Origin: Mesostigma viride
Taxonomy: Eukaryota > Streptophyta > Mesostigmatophyceae > Mesostigmatales > Mesostigmataceae
NCBI GenBank assembly: GCA_009746045.1
Contig: RPFO01000764.1
Location: forward strand, 113,501-177,500
Direction: 5' to 3'
DNA length: 64,000 nt
The notes under the pieces are model-generated. The model saw only the letters and a list, made by a program, of their open reading frames with translations, was not told where the DNA came from and searched no databases. A program made the position numbers and the translations under genes. Of this stretch, positions 45,339 to 58,600 are shown in pieces; position 1 is the first letter of the stretch, and every line of letters begins with the position of its first letter.

Positions 45339-45721
45339 TACGTTTGGCTGATCTCGATAGTACCGGCTACGCCCCCTTCTCAAGAAGGTTCCAGCCGTGT
45401 TCAGCCCGTCTCACGGTTCGAGACTGAACAAGTCTCGAGTGCAGACACGTGTGTAGTACTCCTACACACAGATCTCGAATGATTTATCTATAGTACCAAA
45501 TCCGAAAGGCTTGCATCACTCCCCGGAAAGGAGAACTTTTGCGGATGACTGTAGGTGTCAGTTGGCGATGCCTTAGGATCCGGAGACGTCCGTCCTATAG
45601 TCAGCAAAATTGGTGCGAGAGGTCCCCAGTTCGATTCCGGTCTGGATTCATTTGCAGATCGCGTTTTTCCGCGTTTCCCGCGGACCGGCACTGAACGCAA
45701 ATGGTTGTCACCTTTGCGGCG
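45339..45721 (+). mobile_element. Candidate tRNA-derived SINE, 383 bp, 15-bp TSD
   Basis: Flanked by TGCCAAATCAGAATA at 45324-45338 and 45722-45736. Inside is a B-box GTTCGATTCC (45629-45638) in a T-arm-like setting. Roughly 75-80 bp upstream lies an A-box-like TAGGTGTCAGTTGG (about 45550). No poly-A or simple-repeat tail is present at the right end, which is unusual. Coding capacity is nil. Confidence 0.55.
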
Positions 45722-45797
45722 TGCCAAATCAGAATAATTTAGGATCCTTGCGCTTATCATAGACAGCCGTACGCCAGCCCTTCTTGTTCTGATCGAG

Positions 45798-46502
45798 AAA
45801 CAGGACCTGTTTAAGGTCCTCGTCCTTCCTGTTCTCACGTATGGGGCCGAGACGTGGACCCTCACCGCCGACCTTGCCCACAAGCTGGACGGCGCGGTAA
45901 CCAACATGCTACGATCCATTTTCAGAGTAGGATATGCTGCTCATGTCCGCAATGAGGACCTGTACCAGGGCATGCCATATATCACCAGCACCATTAAGCA
46001 GCCGCGCCTGCAGCTCGTAGGGCACCTAGCTCGCACCAACCAGGTAGACACCTCACGTGGCCCCCCAGCGGGACTGCGACCAGCTCAGCCTGGCCGGCAC
46101 CTCCTGACGTGGGCCGGGCCCCGTGATGTTAGACGCCGCAAGGCCCGCCCCTTCAAAGAACAGCTAGAGAGGACATGGGGGGCCTAGGCCTCTCCGTGAT
46201 TTGGAAGAAGATGATGGACAAGGCCAAGTGGGCCCAGGTCATAGAGGACAACGAGCCCCCCGCTGTGGGGAAGCGCCCGTGTGTGCAAACCCACGGGAGG
46301 CACGCCAGACAGCTCCCCTAGGGTAGCGTGATGCCGTTTAGATAGATGTTTGTAGTTAGTGATGCTGTTAGATAGATGTTGTAGGTAGCTGATGTAGGTA
46401 GATTAGACCGGTAGGACTGTTTGCACCCATCCATCCATCCATCCATCGGGGTTAATGCTCCGTGACTCTCCAACGGGAGCACGAGTCTAATTAATTAATT
46501 AA
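45798..46502 (+). mobile_element. 5'-truncated LINE (family C) 3' end with (ATTA)n tail and 17-bp TSD
   Basis: Bounded by TTCTTGTTCTGATCGAG at 45781-45797 and TTCTTGTTCTGGATCGAG at 46503-46520, ending TAATTAATTAATTAA. It encodes the end of a reverse transcriptase: VLPVLTYGAETWTLTADLAHK, MLRSIFRVGY, QLVGHLARTNQVDTS, then (after one frameshift near 46182) KKMMDKAKWAQVIEDNEPP. It is related to, but distinct from, family B. Confidence 0.85.
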
Positions 46503-46520
46503 TTCTTGTTCTGGATCGAG

Positions 46521-47209
46521 GTAATTGCAAGCTAGTATAATTATATCCTCCGACGTGAGCTTTAATGTGAGGGACGCTTGCGGGTACGGATGCCATGCAG
46601 ACCTGCTGTGATATACAAATGGGTTGCGAAATCAGGGCTGTCGAAAGCAATGACATCATCAATGTATCGACATGTGCACATGGATAAAACGCCTGATGAA
46701 AACATCATCATTTGAGGCAATTTATGAGAATCGAATATACTCGACTACTGATCAACTTCGCCGTAAATATTCGAATCCGGTTCGGCGAGGCGTCAGCCGT
46801 ATTCGAATATATTCGGAGTTCGAGTGATATTCGGTATTCGGAGTTCGAGTGATATTCGGCTTGGCACGTTACATCGATCCACTATCCCAATTACAAGACC
46901 AGATGCCACATGAAAGCTGTCTCATTAACATGTAAGTTGTCTCACTTAATTAATTAATTCCTCGTCATAATCACATGTTTGAACTTTATTGTTGATGGTG
47001 AACATTGACTATTGTGCACATTCGTGATTCTTCTCAGAAGCTGAAAACACCAACTGAAAAATGGTGGCAGAAACTACGTCAACCTAATCGCAAGGCATGA
47101 TCAAACTGACTGCCAATATTTAAATCGCAAAGAGCTCCCTACAGCACCCTACACCTACAATCCACCAGCCTCAACAATTGGTTGCCAAGCAAACGGAACG
47201 GCCCTCGGC
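46521..47209. other. Intergenic stretch downstream of the giant gene
   Basis: Contains short repeats of GAATATTCGG/ATTCGGAGTTCGAGTGATATTCGG (46730-46860) and TTAATTAATTAA. No gene is seen. It holds the 3' UTR of the minus-strand gene; no canonical polyadenylation signal stands out. Confidence 0.4.
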
Positions 47210-49301
47210 TCACTGCTTGGCACCTGCTTCCGTGAGCACGGCGATCATCTCGCGCATGCCCTCCACTCGGCGCCGGTACGCCTGCTCGTCCTCCATGCTC
47301 GGCACGCGCGGCGCCTGCATCTGCTGCTGGCAGTAGCTGAGCGGTGTGAACTCGAGCCGCTGCTCATCATTGACCACCTTGATGACGGCCTGCCCGCGCA
47401 CCTCCGGGTCGGCGCCTCCATCCAGCACGAGCCGCAGCCGCTGCAGGTCATACTTCTTGATCGCGATGAACACGGGCAGCGTGTCCAGATCCTGCACCTG
47501 GCCCCGCCCTGTCGTGCGCGCCGCCACCTCCAGCTCCGCGCGCCGACTCAGCCCGCTGTTGAGGACGTCCGAGGGCATGAGCTTGCTGAAGCTGGCAAAT
47601 GCGTCGGCATCAAACGGCTCCTCGTACAGCATCTCCGCCAAGAAGTTCATCTGGCCCTCCATCGGGGGCGCCACGGTGGAGCGGTCAACGAGGCTGCGTA
47701 CGGCGCGTATGCAAGCATTCAAGTTTTCCTGCAGGGTGGGCACCACCTCGAGCCGCTCATCCATCACACGCTTCTCCTCCTCGAGCCGCTCGTTCATCGC
47801 ACGCTTCTGCTCATCCATCACACGCTTCTCCTCCTCGAGCCGCTCGTTCATCGCACGCTTCTCCTCCCCCCACTGCTGCATCGTGGCCGTCAGATTGGCC
47901 TGCAGCGCGAGCTTGTCGGCGGTGAGCTGCGAGACGACCGCCTGCAGCTCGGCGATCTGCTTCGCCTGCGTCTTGAGCGCGACCTTGGTGGTCTCTGCAT
48001 CGCCGGTGAGCCGCGCCTCGGCCTGCTCCAGCGCGCCCACCGTGGAGACCACCTGTGCCACCTGGCGCCCATGCAGCTTGACGTCTGACTTGGCCTCCCC
48101 AAACTCGTCAAACAGTTTCTGCGCGGTCACCTGCAGCTGGTCAACAGATGTGCCCAGGTCAGACAGCTGGCGCCCGTGCTGCCGGACTTCTACCTTGTTA
48201 GTGTCCAACTCGGTGACGAGGACCGCGCTCGTGGCGTCTAGCCGCGCCAGTGCCGACTGGAGCTCAGTGATGTGCCGCCCATGTAGCTTGAGCTCGGCGC
48301 GGCTGGCGTCAAGCTCGGCCAGCTGTTTCTCGTCCGAGGACTCGAGCGCATGCACTGCCCCGGCCAGCTCCGATAGCTGCGCCGTGTGTGCTCGCTGGTC
48401 CCTCTTGGCGCCCTCGAGGTCTGCAAAGAACTTGTCCGCGGTGTCGCGCAGGCTGGCATCCACGCCAGCCAAGCTCGCCGCCATGCTCACGCGTGCGTCC
48501 ACCTTGGCCTGCTCCAGCGCGTCAAGCTGTTGGCGCAGCACCACGTCGCCCTCGTGCAGACGCTGCTTGATGTCAAGCAGCTGGTCCGACAGCTGGGGAC
48601 AAGTAATGGGGGGGGGGGGGCGGGCAGGGGGCAGGCGGGCGGGCGAGGGTGGGGGAGGAAAGGGGTGTGATGAGACATACAGAAGCACATGATAACAGGA
48701 ATAAATAATGAGAAAACACACGGCACCACGCTAGCATAGCTGGGGTAAGGGAGAGGGAGAGGGAGAGGGAGAGGGAGAGGGAGAGGGAGAGGGAGAGGGA
48801 GAGGGAGAGGGAGAGGGAGAGGGAGAGGGAGAGGGAGAGGGAGAGGGAGAGGGAGAGGGAGAGGGAGAGGGAGAGGGAGAGGGAGAGGGAGAGGGAGAGG
48901 GAGAGGGAGAGGGAGAGGGAGAGGGAGAGGGAGAGGGAGAGGGAGAGGGAGAGGGCGAGGGCGAGGGCGAGGGCGAGGGCGAGGGCGAGGCGAGGGCGAG
49001 GGCGAGGGCGAGGGCGAGGGCGAGGGCGAGGGCGAGGGCGAGGGCGAGGGCGAGGGCGAGGGCGAGGGCGAGGGCGAGGGCGAGGGCGAGGCGAGGGCGA
49101 GGGCGAGGGCGAGGGCGAGGGCGAGGGCGAGGGCGAGGGCGAGGGCGAGGGCGAGGGCGAGGGCGAGGGCGAGGGCGAGGGCGAGGGCGAGGGCGAGGGC
49201 GAGGGCGAGGGCGAGGGAGAGGGAGAGGGGGAGAGAGGGAGGGGGAGAGAGAGAGAGAGGGAGAGAGAGAGAGACCGAGAGAGAGAGAGAGAGAGAGAGA
49301 G

Positions 49302-49372
<71 letters not shown>

Positions 49373-49389
49373 GAGAGAGAGACCGAGAG

Positions 49390-49474
<85 letters not shown>

Positions 49475-49519
49475 GAGAGAGAGACCGAGAGAGAGAGACA
49501 GACAGAGAGAGAGAGAGAG

Positions 49520-49605
<86 letters not shown>

Positions 49606-52600
49606 TGTCCGTTTTGGAGGGCGTGGAAACATAGCAGGGGTAGAGGTCGGCATGTAGAGCCACAAGACGCTAGATTGTGGGTATGCATTGATCTGCAACG
49701 GATGCATACTTCTGCAAATGTGTGGTACATGTGCGCATGCTTGGGCTACATTCGCTAACTCAGACTGGGGCATAGCTATCCTCGCCGGGGCAAACCATCT
49801 AGGACATAATTGCCTTGCGGGTAACCGCGTTTGAACTAGCGGTACCATCGCAACAACCGGTTAACCGGATTCGAAGTAAAAGTTGCTCTGTAAGAACATG
49901 GGGCCCCACATGCAAACAAATTCCAGTGAACAAAATCAGTTAACTGTACTCCGAGCAAGCATCGTCGAGAATCAGCAGCACACACAACCTGCAGGCAAAA
50001 CAAGGTGTGCAAGTTCCATTTGAACAGGTGCCATTTGAACAGGGGTGTTCCAGACATGCAGGGCACGGATAACCACATACTCCTAGTTCAGCAATACCCC
50101 ACCGGGTGTGAACAACAAGCATGCGTGACATTCCAGACCTGGGGGCTGAAACCCACCGACAGGCCACGCATCATGGGGCCGACGGTACCAAATCCGACGA
50201 GCGTGCATTGCGATGGCATGCATGCACACGTGCTAGTGCTGATATTGCAACAGTGATAGTTGCAACAGCCATCCCTGCAACAAGCGCACCATTGACCAGG
50301 CATTGCACGGACGCCGGTAACCCGCCTTACAGTACCACAAAGCATGCAAACCACTTGGCTTTTCCAAAGTTGCCGGTCCCCCTACCCCTTCCCCCCCAAA
50401 AGCATATAAAAAACATACCCTACACAGGAGACACATACCAGCGTCTTTATCTCCTTACGGAAGTGGCCGCTCCCCCTACCCCTTCCCCCCCCCAAAAGCA
50501 TATAAAAAACATACCCTACACAGGAGACACATACCAGCGTCTTTATCTCCTTACGGAAGTTGCCGCTCCCCCTACCCCTTCCCCCCCCAAAAGCATATAA
50601 AAAACATACCCTACACAGGAGACACATACCAGCGTCTTTATCTCCTTACGGAAGTTGCCGGTCCCCCTACCCCTTCCCCCCCCAAAAGCATATAAAAAAC
50701 ATACCCTACACAGGAGACACATACCAGCGTCTTTATCTCCTTACGGAAGTTGCCGCTCCCCCTACCCCTTCCCCCCCAAAGCATATAAAAAACATACCCT
50801 ACACAGGAGACACATACCAGCGTCTTTATCTCCTTACGGAAGTGGCCGCTCCCCCTACCCCTTCCCCCCCCAAAAGCATATAAAAAACATACCCTACACA
50901 GGAGACACATACCAGCGTCTTTATCTCCTTACGGAAGTTGCCGCTCCCCCTACCCCTTCCCCCCCAAAGCATATAAAAAACATACCCTACACAGGAGACA
51001 CATACCAGCGTCTTTATCTCCTTACGGAAGTTGCCGCTCCCCCTACCCCTTCCCCCCCCAAAAGCATATAAAAAGCATACCCTACACAGGAGACACATAC
51101 CAGCGTCTTTATCTCCTTACGGAAGTTGCCGCTCCCCCTACCCCTTCCCCCCCCCAAAGCATATAAAAAACATACCCTACACAGGAGACACATACCAGCG
51201 TCTTTATCTCCTTACGGAAGTGGCCGCTCCCCCTACCCCTTCCCCCCCCAAAAGCATATAAAAAACATACCCTACACAGGAGACACATACCAGCGTCTTT
51301 ATCTCCTTACGGAAGTTGCCGCTCCCCCTACCCCTTCCCCCCCCCAAAAGCATATAAAAAACATACCCTACACAGGAGACACATACCAGCGTCTTTATCT
51401 CCTTACGGAAGTGGCCGCTCCCCCTACCCCTTCCCCCCCAAAGCATATAAAAAACATACCCTACACAGGAGACACATACCAGCGTCTTTATCTCCTTACG
51501 GAAGTTGCCGCTCCCCCTACCCCTTCCCCCCCCAAAGCATATAAAAAGCATACCCTACACAGGAGACACATACCAGCGTCTTTATCTCCTTACGGAAGTG
51601 GCCGCTCCCCCTACCCCTTCCCCCCCCAAAGCATATAAAAAACATACCCTACACAGGAGACACATACCAGCGTCTTTATCTCCTTACGGAAGTTGCCGCT
51701 CCCCCTACCCCTCCCCCCCCAAAGCATATAAAAAACATACCCTACACAGGAGACACATACCAGCGTCTTTATCTCCTTACGGAAGTTGCCGCTCCCCCTA
51801 CCCCTTCCCCCCCAAAGCATATAAAAAACATACCCTACACAGGAGACACATACCAGCGTCTTTATCTCCTTACGGAAGTTGCCGCTCCCCCTACCCCTTC
51901 CCCCCCCAAAGCATATAAAAAGCATACCCTACACAGGAGACACATACCAGCGTCTTTATCTCCTTACGGAAGTTGCCGCTCCCCCTACCCCTTCCCCCCC
52001 CAAAAGCATATAAAAAACATACCCTACACAGGAGACACATACCAGCGTCTTTATCTCCTTACGGAAGTTGCCGCTCCCCCTACCCCTTCCCCCCCAAAAG
52101 CATATAAAAAGCATACCCTACACAGGAGACACATACCAGCGTCTTTATCTCCTTACGGAAGTTGCCGCTCCCCCTACCCCTTCCCCCCCCAAAAGCATAT
52201 AAAAAGCATACCCTACACAGGAGACACATACCAGCGTCTTTATCTCCTTACGGAAGTGGCCGCTCCCCCTACCCCTTCCCCCCCAAAGCATATAAAAAAC
52301 ATACCCTACACAGGAGACACATACCAGCGTCTTTATCTCCTTACGGAAGTTGCCGCTCCCCCTACCCCTTCCCCCCCCAAAGCATATAAAAAACATACCC
52401 TACACAGGAGACACATACCAGCGTCTTTATCTCCTTACGGAAGTCGGTGTCCATCTTGGCGATGCTCATGTTGAACAGCCCGATCATCTCGTCCTTGATG
52501 TTTCCCCCCCGCACGTCGCGCTGCAGCTCCATCACGCGCGCCTGAAGCTCCTCTAGCTTGACCGCCTCCGCCGACAGACTCTCCACGTTGTCCGCGATGC

Positions 52601-55600
52601 GGCGCGAGAGGCTTTGGTCCAGCTTGGCCAGCTCCTCCAGCGTGACGTCATCCCCGTCCTTGATGGACTTAGCGAGCGTGTCCTGCGCGCGAGCCAGCTG
52701 CTCCAGCACTGCACCGCTGACCGCCTCTATGGACTTCTCCAACGACTTCTCAGCGTCCGCGAGCGCGTCCGTGAACCCCTTCCCTTGCTGTGCCACGCTG
52801 GCCTCCACCGCCGCCACGCGCACGGCAACCGCGTCCTGGTGCGCGTTGATTGCCGCGTCCACGCGGGCGAGCTCCTCTGACACCAGGTCCTGGACCGCCG
52901 ACTGGAAGTCGCGCGCGTCCACGCCCGCGCGCTCGAGCTTGGCGGCCGTGCTGCTCTGCACCTCCTCCAGCTGCTCGGTGAGTGCGCTCCGCTGCTTCTC
53001 CAGCGCGCCGTTCACGCGCGCCAGCTCCGCCATGAGCACCTCGTGCGCCGTGCGCGACGCATCCCGCGACTCCAGCTCCGCCTGCTCCAGTCGCAGGTTG
53101 GCGCGCTCCGACGCGTCCGCCAGCGCGTCCGCCACGCTCGACCGGTGTGACGCGAGCTCCTGCTCGAACTGCCCGAGCCGCTCGCTTACAATCTCCACCA
53201 TCTCCGACACCGCGTGGTCCTGCGCCGACAGCTTGCCGTCCACCTCGGCGCCCTTGGCCTCCATCGACGCCTGCACCGCCGCAAGGGACTCCTCCACGCT
53301 CGCTGCCTTGACGGCAAACGAGGCGTCTACCTCCGCCAGCTTGTCCGTGACAAACGCAAGCCGTTCCTCGAGCGCGGTTGACACGTTTCCCAGCCGGGTG
53401 TCCACCGCGTTGCCCTTCTCGACCAACGCCGCCTCCACATCTGCCGCCATCCTCTCCAGATCCGCAGCCGCTTGGGTCAACCTGTCCTCCACCATCGTCG
53501 ACACGTGGCTCAGCCGTGCGTCCACTGCATCGCCCTTCTTGACCAACGCCGCCTCCACATCTGCCGCCATCCTCCCCAGATCCGCAGCCGCTTGGGTCAA
53601 CCTGTCCTCCACCATCGTCGACACGTCGCTCAGCCGTGCGTCCACTGCATCGCCCTTCTTCACCAATGCCGCCTCCACATCTGCCGCCATCCTCCCCAGA
53701 TCCGCAGCCGCTTGGGTCAACCTGTCCTCCACCATCGTCGACACGTCGCTCAGCCGTGCGTCCACTGCATTACCCTTCTCGACCAACGTTGCCTCGACAT
53801 CGCTCAGCCGTGCGTCCGTTGCATTGCCCTTCTTGACCAATGTCGCCTCCATATCCGCCACCTTCCTCTCCAGATCCGCAGCCGCTTGAGTCAACCTGTC
53901 CTCCACCATCGTCGACACGTCGCTCAGCCGTGCGTCCACTGCATCGCCCTTCTCGACCAACGCCGCCTCCATATCTGCCGCCTTCCTCTCCAGATCCGCA
54001 GCCGCTTGAGTCAACTTGTCCTCCACCATCGTAGACACGTCGCTCAGCCGTGCGTCCACTGCATCGCCCTTCTTGACCAACGTTGCCTCCATATCTGCCG
54101 CCTTCCTCTCCAGATCCGCAGCCGCTTGAGTCAACTTGTCCTCCACCATCGTAGACACGTCGCTCAGCCGTGCGTCCACTGCATCGCCCTTCTTGACCAA
54201 CGTTGCCTCCATATCTGTCGCCTTCCTCTCCAGATCCGCAGCCGCTTGGGTCAACTTGTCCTCCACCATCATCGACACGTCACTCAGCAGTGCGTTCACT
54301 GCATTGCCCTTCTCGACCAACGTTCTCTCCAGATCCGCAGCCGCTTGAGTCAACCTGTCCTCCACCATCATCGACACGTCGCTCAGAAGTGCGTCCACTG
54401 CATCGCCCCTCTTGACCAACGTCGCCTCCATATCTGCCGCCTTCTTCTCCAGATCCGCAGCCGCTTGAGTCAACTTGTCCTCCACCATCGTCGACACGTC
54501 GCTCAGCAGTGCGTCCACTGCATCGCCCTTCTCGACCAACGCCGCTTCCATATCTGCCGCCTTCCTCTCCAGATCCGCAGCCGCCTGAGTCAACTTGTCC
54601 TCCACCATCGTCGACATGTCGCTTAGCCGTGCATCCATGAGGGTGCCCCTCTCGGTCATCTCCGCCTCGATAGCCGCTGCCTTCTTCTCCAGATCCGCAG
54701 CCGCTTGGGTCAACTTGTGCTCCACCATCATCGACACGTCGCTCAGCCGTGCGTCCACGAAGCTGCCCCTCTCGGTCATCACCGCCTCCATAACCACCGC
54801 CTTCTTCTCCAGATCAGCAGCAACTTGAGTCAGCCTGTCCTCCACCATCGTCGACACGTCGCTCAGCAGTGCGTCCACTACCTTGCCCTTCTCGCCCAAC
54901 GCCGTCTCCATATCTGCCGCCTTCCTCTCCAGATCCGCAGCCGCTTGGGTCAACTTGTCGTCCACCACCGTCGACACGTCGCTCAGCAGTGCGTCCACTG
55001 CCTTGCCCTTCTCGACCAACGCCGCCTCCATATCTGCCACCTTCCTCTCCAGATCCGCAGCCGCTTGAGTCAACTTGTCCTCCACCATCGTAGACACGTC
55101 GCTCAGCAGTGCGTCCACTGCATCGCCCTTCTCGACCAACGCCGCCTCCATATCTGCCGCCTTCCTCTCCAGATCCGCAGCCGCCTGAGTCAACTTGTGC
55201 TCCACCATCATCGACACGTCGCTCAGCCGTGCGTCCACGAAGCTGCGACTCTCGGTCATCACCGCCTCCATAACCACCGCCTTCTTCTCCAGATCTGCAG
55301 CAACTTGAGTCAGCCTGTCCTCCACCATCGTAGACACGTCGCTCAGCCGTGCGTCCACTACCTTGCCCTTCTCGCCCAACGCCGCCTCCATAGCTGCCAC
55401 CTTCCTCTCCAGATCCGCAGCCGCTTGAGTCAACTTGTCCTCCACCATCGTCGACACGTCGCTCAGAAGTGCGTCCACTGCATCGCCCCTCTTGACCAAC
55501 GTCGCCTCCATATCTGCCGCCTTCCTCTCCAGATCCGCAGCCGCTTGAGTCAACTTGTCCTCCACCATCGTCGACACGTCGCTCAGCAGTGCGTCCACTG

Positions 55601-58600
55601 CATCGCCCTTCTCGACCAACGCCGCCTCCATGTCTGCCACCTTCCTCTCCAGATCCGCAGCCGCTTGAGTCAACTTGTCCTCCACCATCGTAGACACGTC
55701 GCTTAGCCGCACATCCACGAGGGTGCCCCTCTCGGTCATCTCCGCCTCCATAGCCGCTGCCTTCTTCTCCAGATCCGCAGCCGCCTGAGTCAACTTGTCC
55801 TCCACCATCGTCGACACGTCGCTCAGCCGTGCGTCCACGAAGCTGCGACTCTCGGTCATCACCGCCTCCATAACCACCGCCTTCTTCTCCAGATCTGCAG
55901 CAACTTGAGTCAACCTGTCCTCCACCATCGTCGACACGTCGCTCAGCCGTGCGTCCACTGCCTTGCCCTTCTCGACCAACGCCGCCTCCATATCTGCCGC
56001 CTTCCTCTCCAGATCTGCAGCCGCTTGGGTCAACTTGTCCTCCACCGTCGTAGACACGTCGCTCAGCCGTGCGTCCACTGCCTTGCCCTTCTCGACCAAC
56101 GCCGCCTCCATATCTGCCGCCTTCCTCTCCAGATCCGCAGCCGCTTGGGTCAACTTGTCCTCCACCATCGTCGACACGTCGCTCAGAAGTGCGTCCACTG
56201 CATCGCCCCTCTTGACCAACGTCGCCTCCATATCTGCCGCCTTCCTCTCCAGATCCGCAGCCGCTTGAGTCAACTTGTCCTCCACCATCGTCGACACGTC
56301 GCTCAGCAGTGCGTCCACTGCATCGCCTTTCTCGACCAACGCCGCCTCCATGTCTGCCACCTTCCTCTCCAGATCCGCAGCCGCTTGAGTCAACTTGTCC
56401 TCCACCATCGTAGACACGTCGCTTAGCCGCACATCCACGAGGGTGCCCCTCTCGGTCATCTCCGCCTCCATAGCCGCTGCCTTCTTCTCCAGATCCGCAG
56501 CCGCTTGGGTCAACTTGTGCTCCACCATCATTGACACGTCGCTCAGCCGTGCGTCCACGAAGCTGCGACTCTCGGTCATCACTGCCTCCATAACCGCCGC
56601 CTTCTTCTCCAGATCCGCAGCCGCTTGAGTCAGCCTGTCCTCCACCATCGTAGACACGTCGCTCAGCCGCGCATCCATGAGGCTGCCCCTCTCGGTCATC
56701 TCCGCCTCCATAGCCGCCGCCTTTTTCTCCAGATCCGCAGCTGCTTGAGTCAACTTGTCCTCCACCATCGTCGACACGTCGCTCAGCCGTGCATCCGTTG
56801 CATTGCCCTTCTCGACCAACGCCGCCTCCATATCTGCCGCCTTCCTCTCCAGATCCGCAGTCGCTTTAGTCAACCTGTCCTCCACCATCGTAGACACGTC
56901 GCTCAGCCGTGCGTCCACTGCATTGCCCCTCTCGGTCATCACCGCCTCAATCGCCGCCAGCTTGCTCGCCAACAGCTCCCGCGTCGATGCCTGGAAGTCG
57001 CTCACATGCGCGTCCCCCTTGGCCTCCAACGCCGCCTCCAGGCGGTGCAGCTCCTCGGCCAGCACGTCCTGGAGCGACTGCTGGAAGGAGGCCGACTCGG
57101 CCGCCAGCGTGGCGAAGTTGGACGAGACCTCTTCGCGCAGCTCCCGCCCGCGCGACGCCAGCTCCTCCGCCTTCTTTTGTATGAGCGTGTCCAGGCGTGA
57201 CGCCTCCGAAGCCACGAGGTGGTCCACATGCTCGCACAGCGCGTCGCTGCGCCGGCCCGCCGCACCCTCGATGCGCGCCAGCTCCTGCGCGAGCACCTCT
57301 TTGACCTCCGTCCTATGCTCCTGCGCGCTCGCGGCCGCCTCGGCCATCTTGACCGCCGACTCCTCCCCATACACCTTGAGCTGGTCGTCCAACTTGCGCT
57401 GGTGCGCGTCCACCTCGGCTTGCAAACTCGCCACAACCTCGTCCATGGCCGCCTGCTTGCTACCGAGGTTGGCCTCCAGCTTAAGAAGCTCCTCGGCAAG
57501 CGCGGCATCCTGCCGGCGCACCGCGGACGCCAGCTTGCTGTTCTCCTCGGCCACCAGCGACTGGACCGCCGTGTGGAAATCATGCGCCTCTGCGCCCAGC
57601 TGCTCCACGCGCTCGGCGATGCGCTGGTTCTCCTCACGCACCATCGCGACCGTGCTGGCCACGTCACGCTCCACGCCGGCCACCGTGCCCTTGAACGCGT
57701 CCAGCGCATCCGACAGCTCCTTGGTCGCGACTAAACCCTTGCGCGCCTCATCCTCAGCCACCTGCGTCGCCAGCGCGGTGCACGCCAAGATCTCGCTCTG
57801 GATGCGCTCCTCAAACGTGCGATTCAGTGCCGCCGTGGCGGATGCCAGGTTCTCCGCGGCCGCCATCCGCGCCTCCCGGATGTCCTCTGAGAAGCCCAGC
57901 TCGAGGCGCGACACGTGGTCCACCCAAGCGTCACGTAGCTCCGTGACCTGCTTCTCCAGGGTGTTGCGCAGACCCTGCACATCCTCGCCGGTGGTGCGCG
58001 CCACGTTGAGGATCTGCTGCGAGAGCTCCTCGCGCATCGCGCCGGTGTCGGCCGCCATGATCCCACCAAAGTGCTTCATGTCCTCGGCGAACGCGGCCTG
58101 CGCCTTGCCCACCTCGGAGAGCAGTAGCGCGCGCATCGTGCCCAGCTCATCCACCGTCATCGAGCGCTCCATGGCCAGGTCTGCCGTCATGCGCTCGTTG
58201 AGCAGCTTGATCTGCTCCGCAAGCTTGCTCTGCGACTCGTCGATGCGACTCGACAGGCCCGCCCGCAGCGACGCCACGTCGTCCGTGAGGCTGGTCCGCA
58301 GCGCGGCCACGTCGTCCATGAGGCTGGTCCGCAGCGACGCCACGTCGTCCGTGAGGCTGGTCCGCAGCGACCCCATGTCGTCCGTGAGGCTGGTCCGCAC
58401 CACGGCCACATCTTCCGTGAGGCTGGTCCGCAGCGACGCCACATCGTCCGTGAGGCTGGTCCGCAGCGACGCCATGTCGTCCGTGAGGCTGGTCCGCACC
58501 ACGGCCACGTCTTCCGTGAGGCTGGTCCGCAGCGACGCCACGTTGTCCGTGAGGCTAGTCCGCAGCGACACCATGTCGTCCGTGAGGCTGGTCCGCACCA

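Noticed and set aside
48487-49848. Minus ORFs of LSLSLS / PSPSPS / RPRPRP repeats
   Set aside because: Produced by the polypurine microsatellite in intron 2 of the giant gene.
52434-52440. Alternative GTAAGG donor just upstream of the chosen GTATGT donor
   Set aside because: It has a good consensus, but joining it to the acceptor at 48592 breaks the frame. The GTATGT donor gives an in-frame coiled coil.
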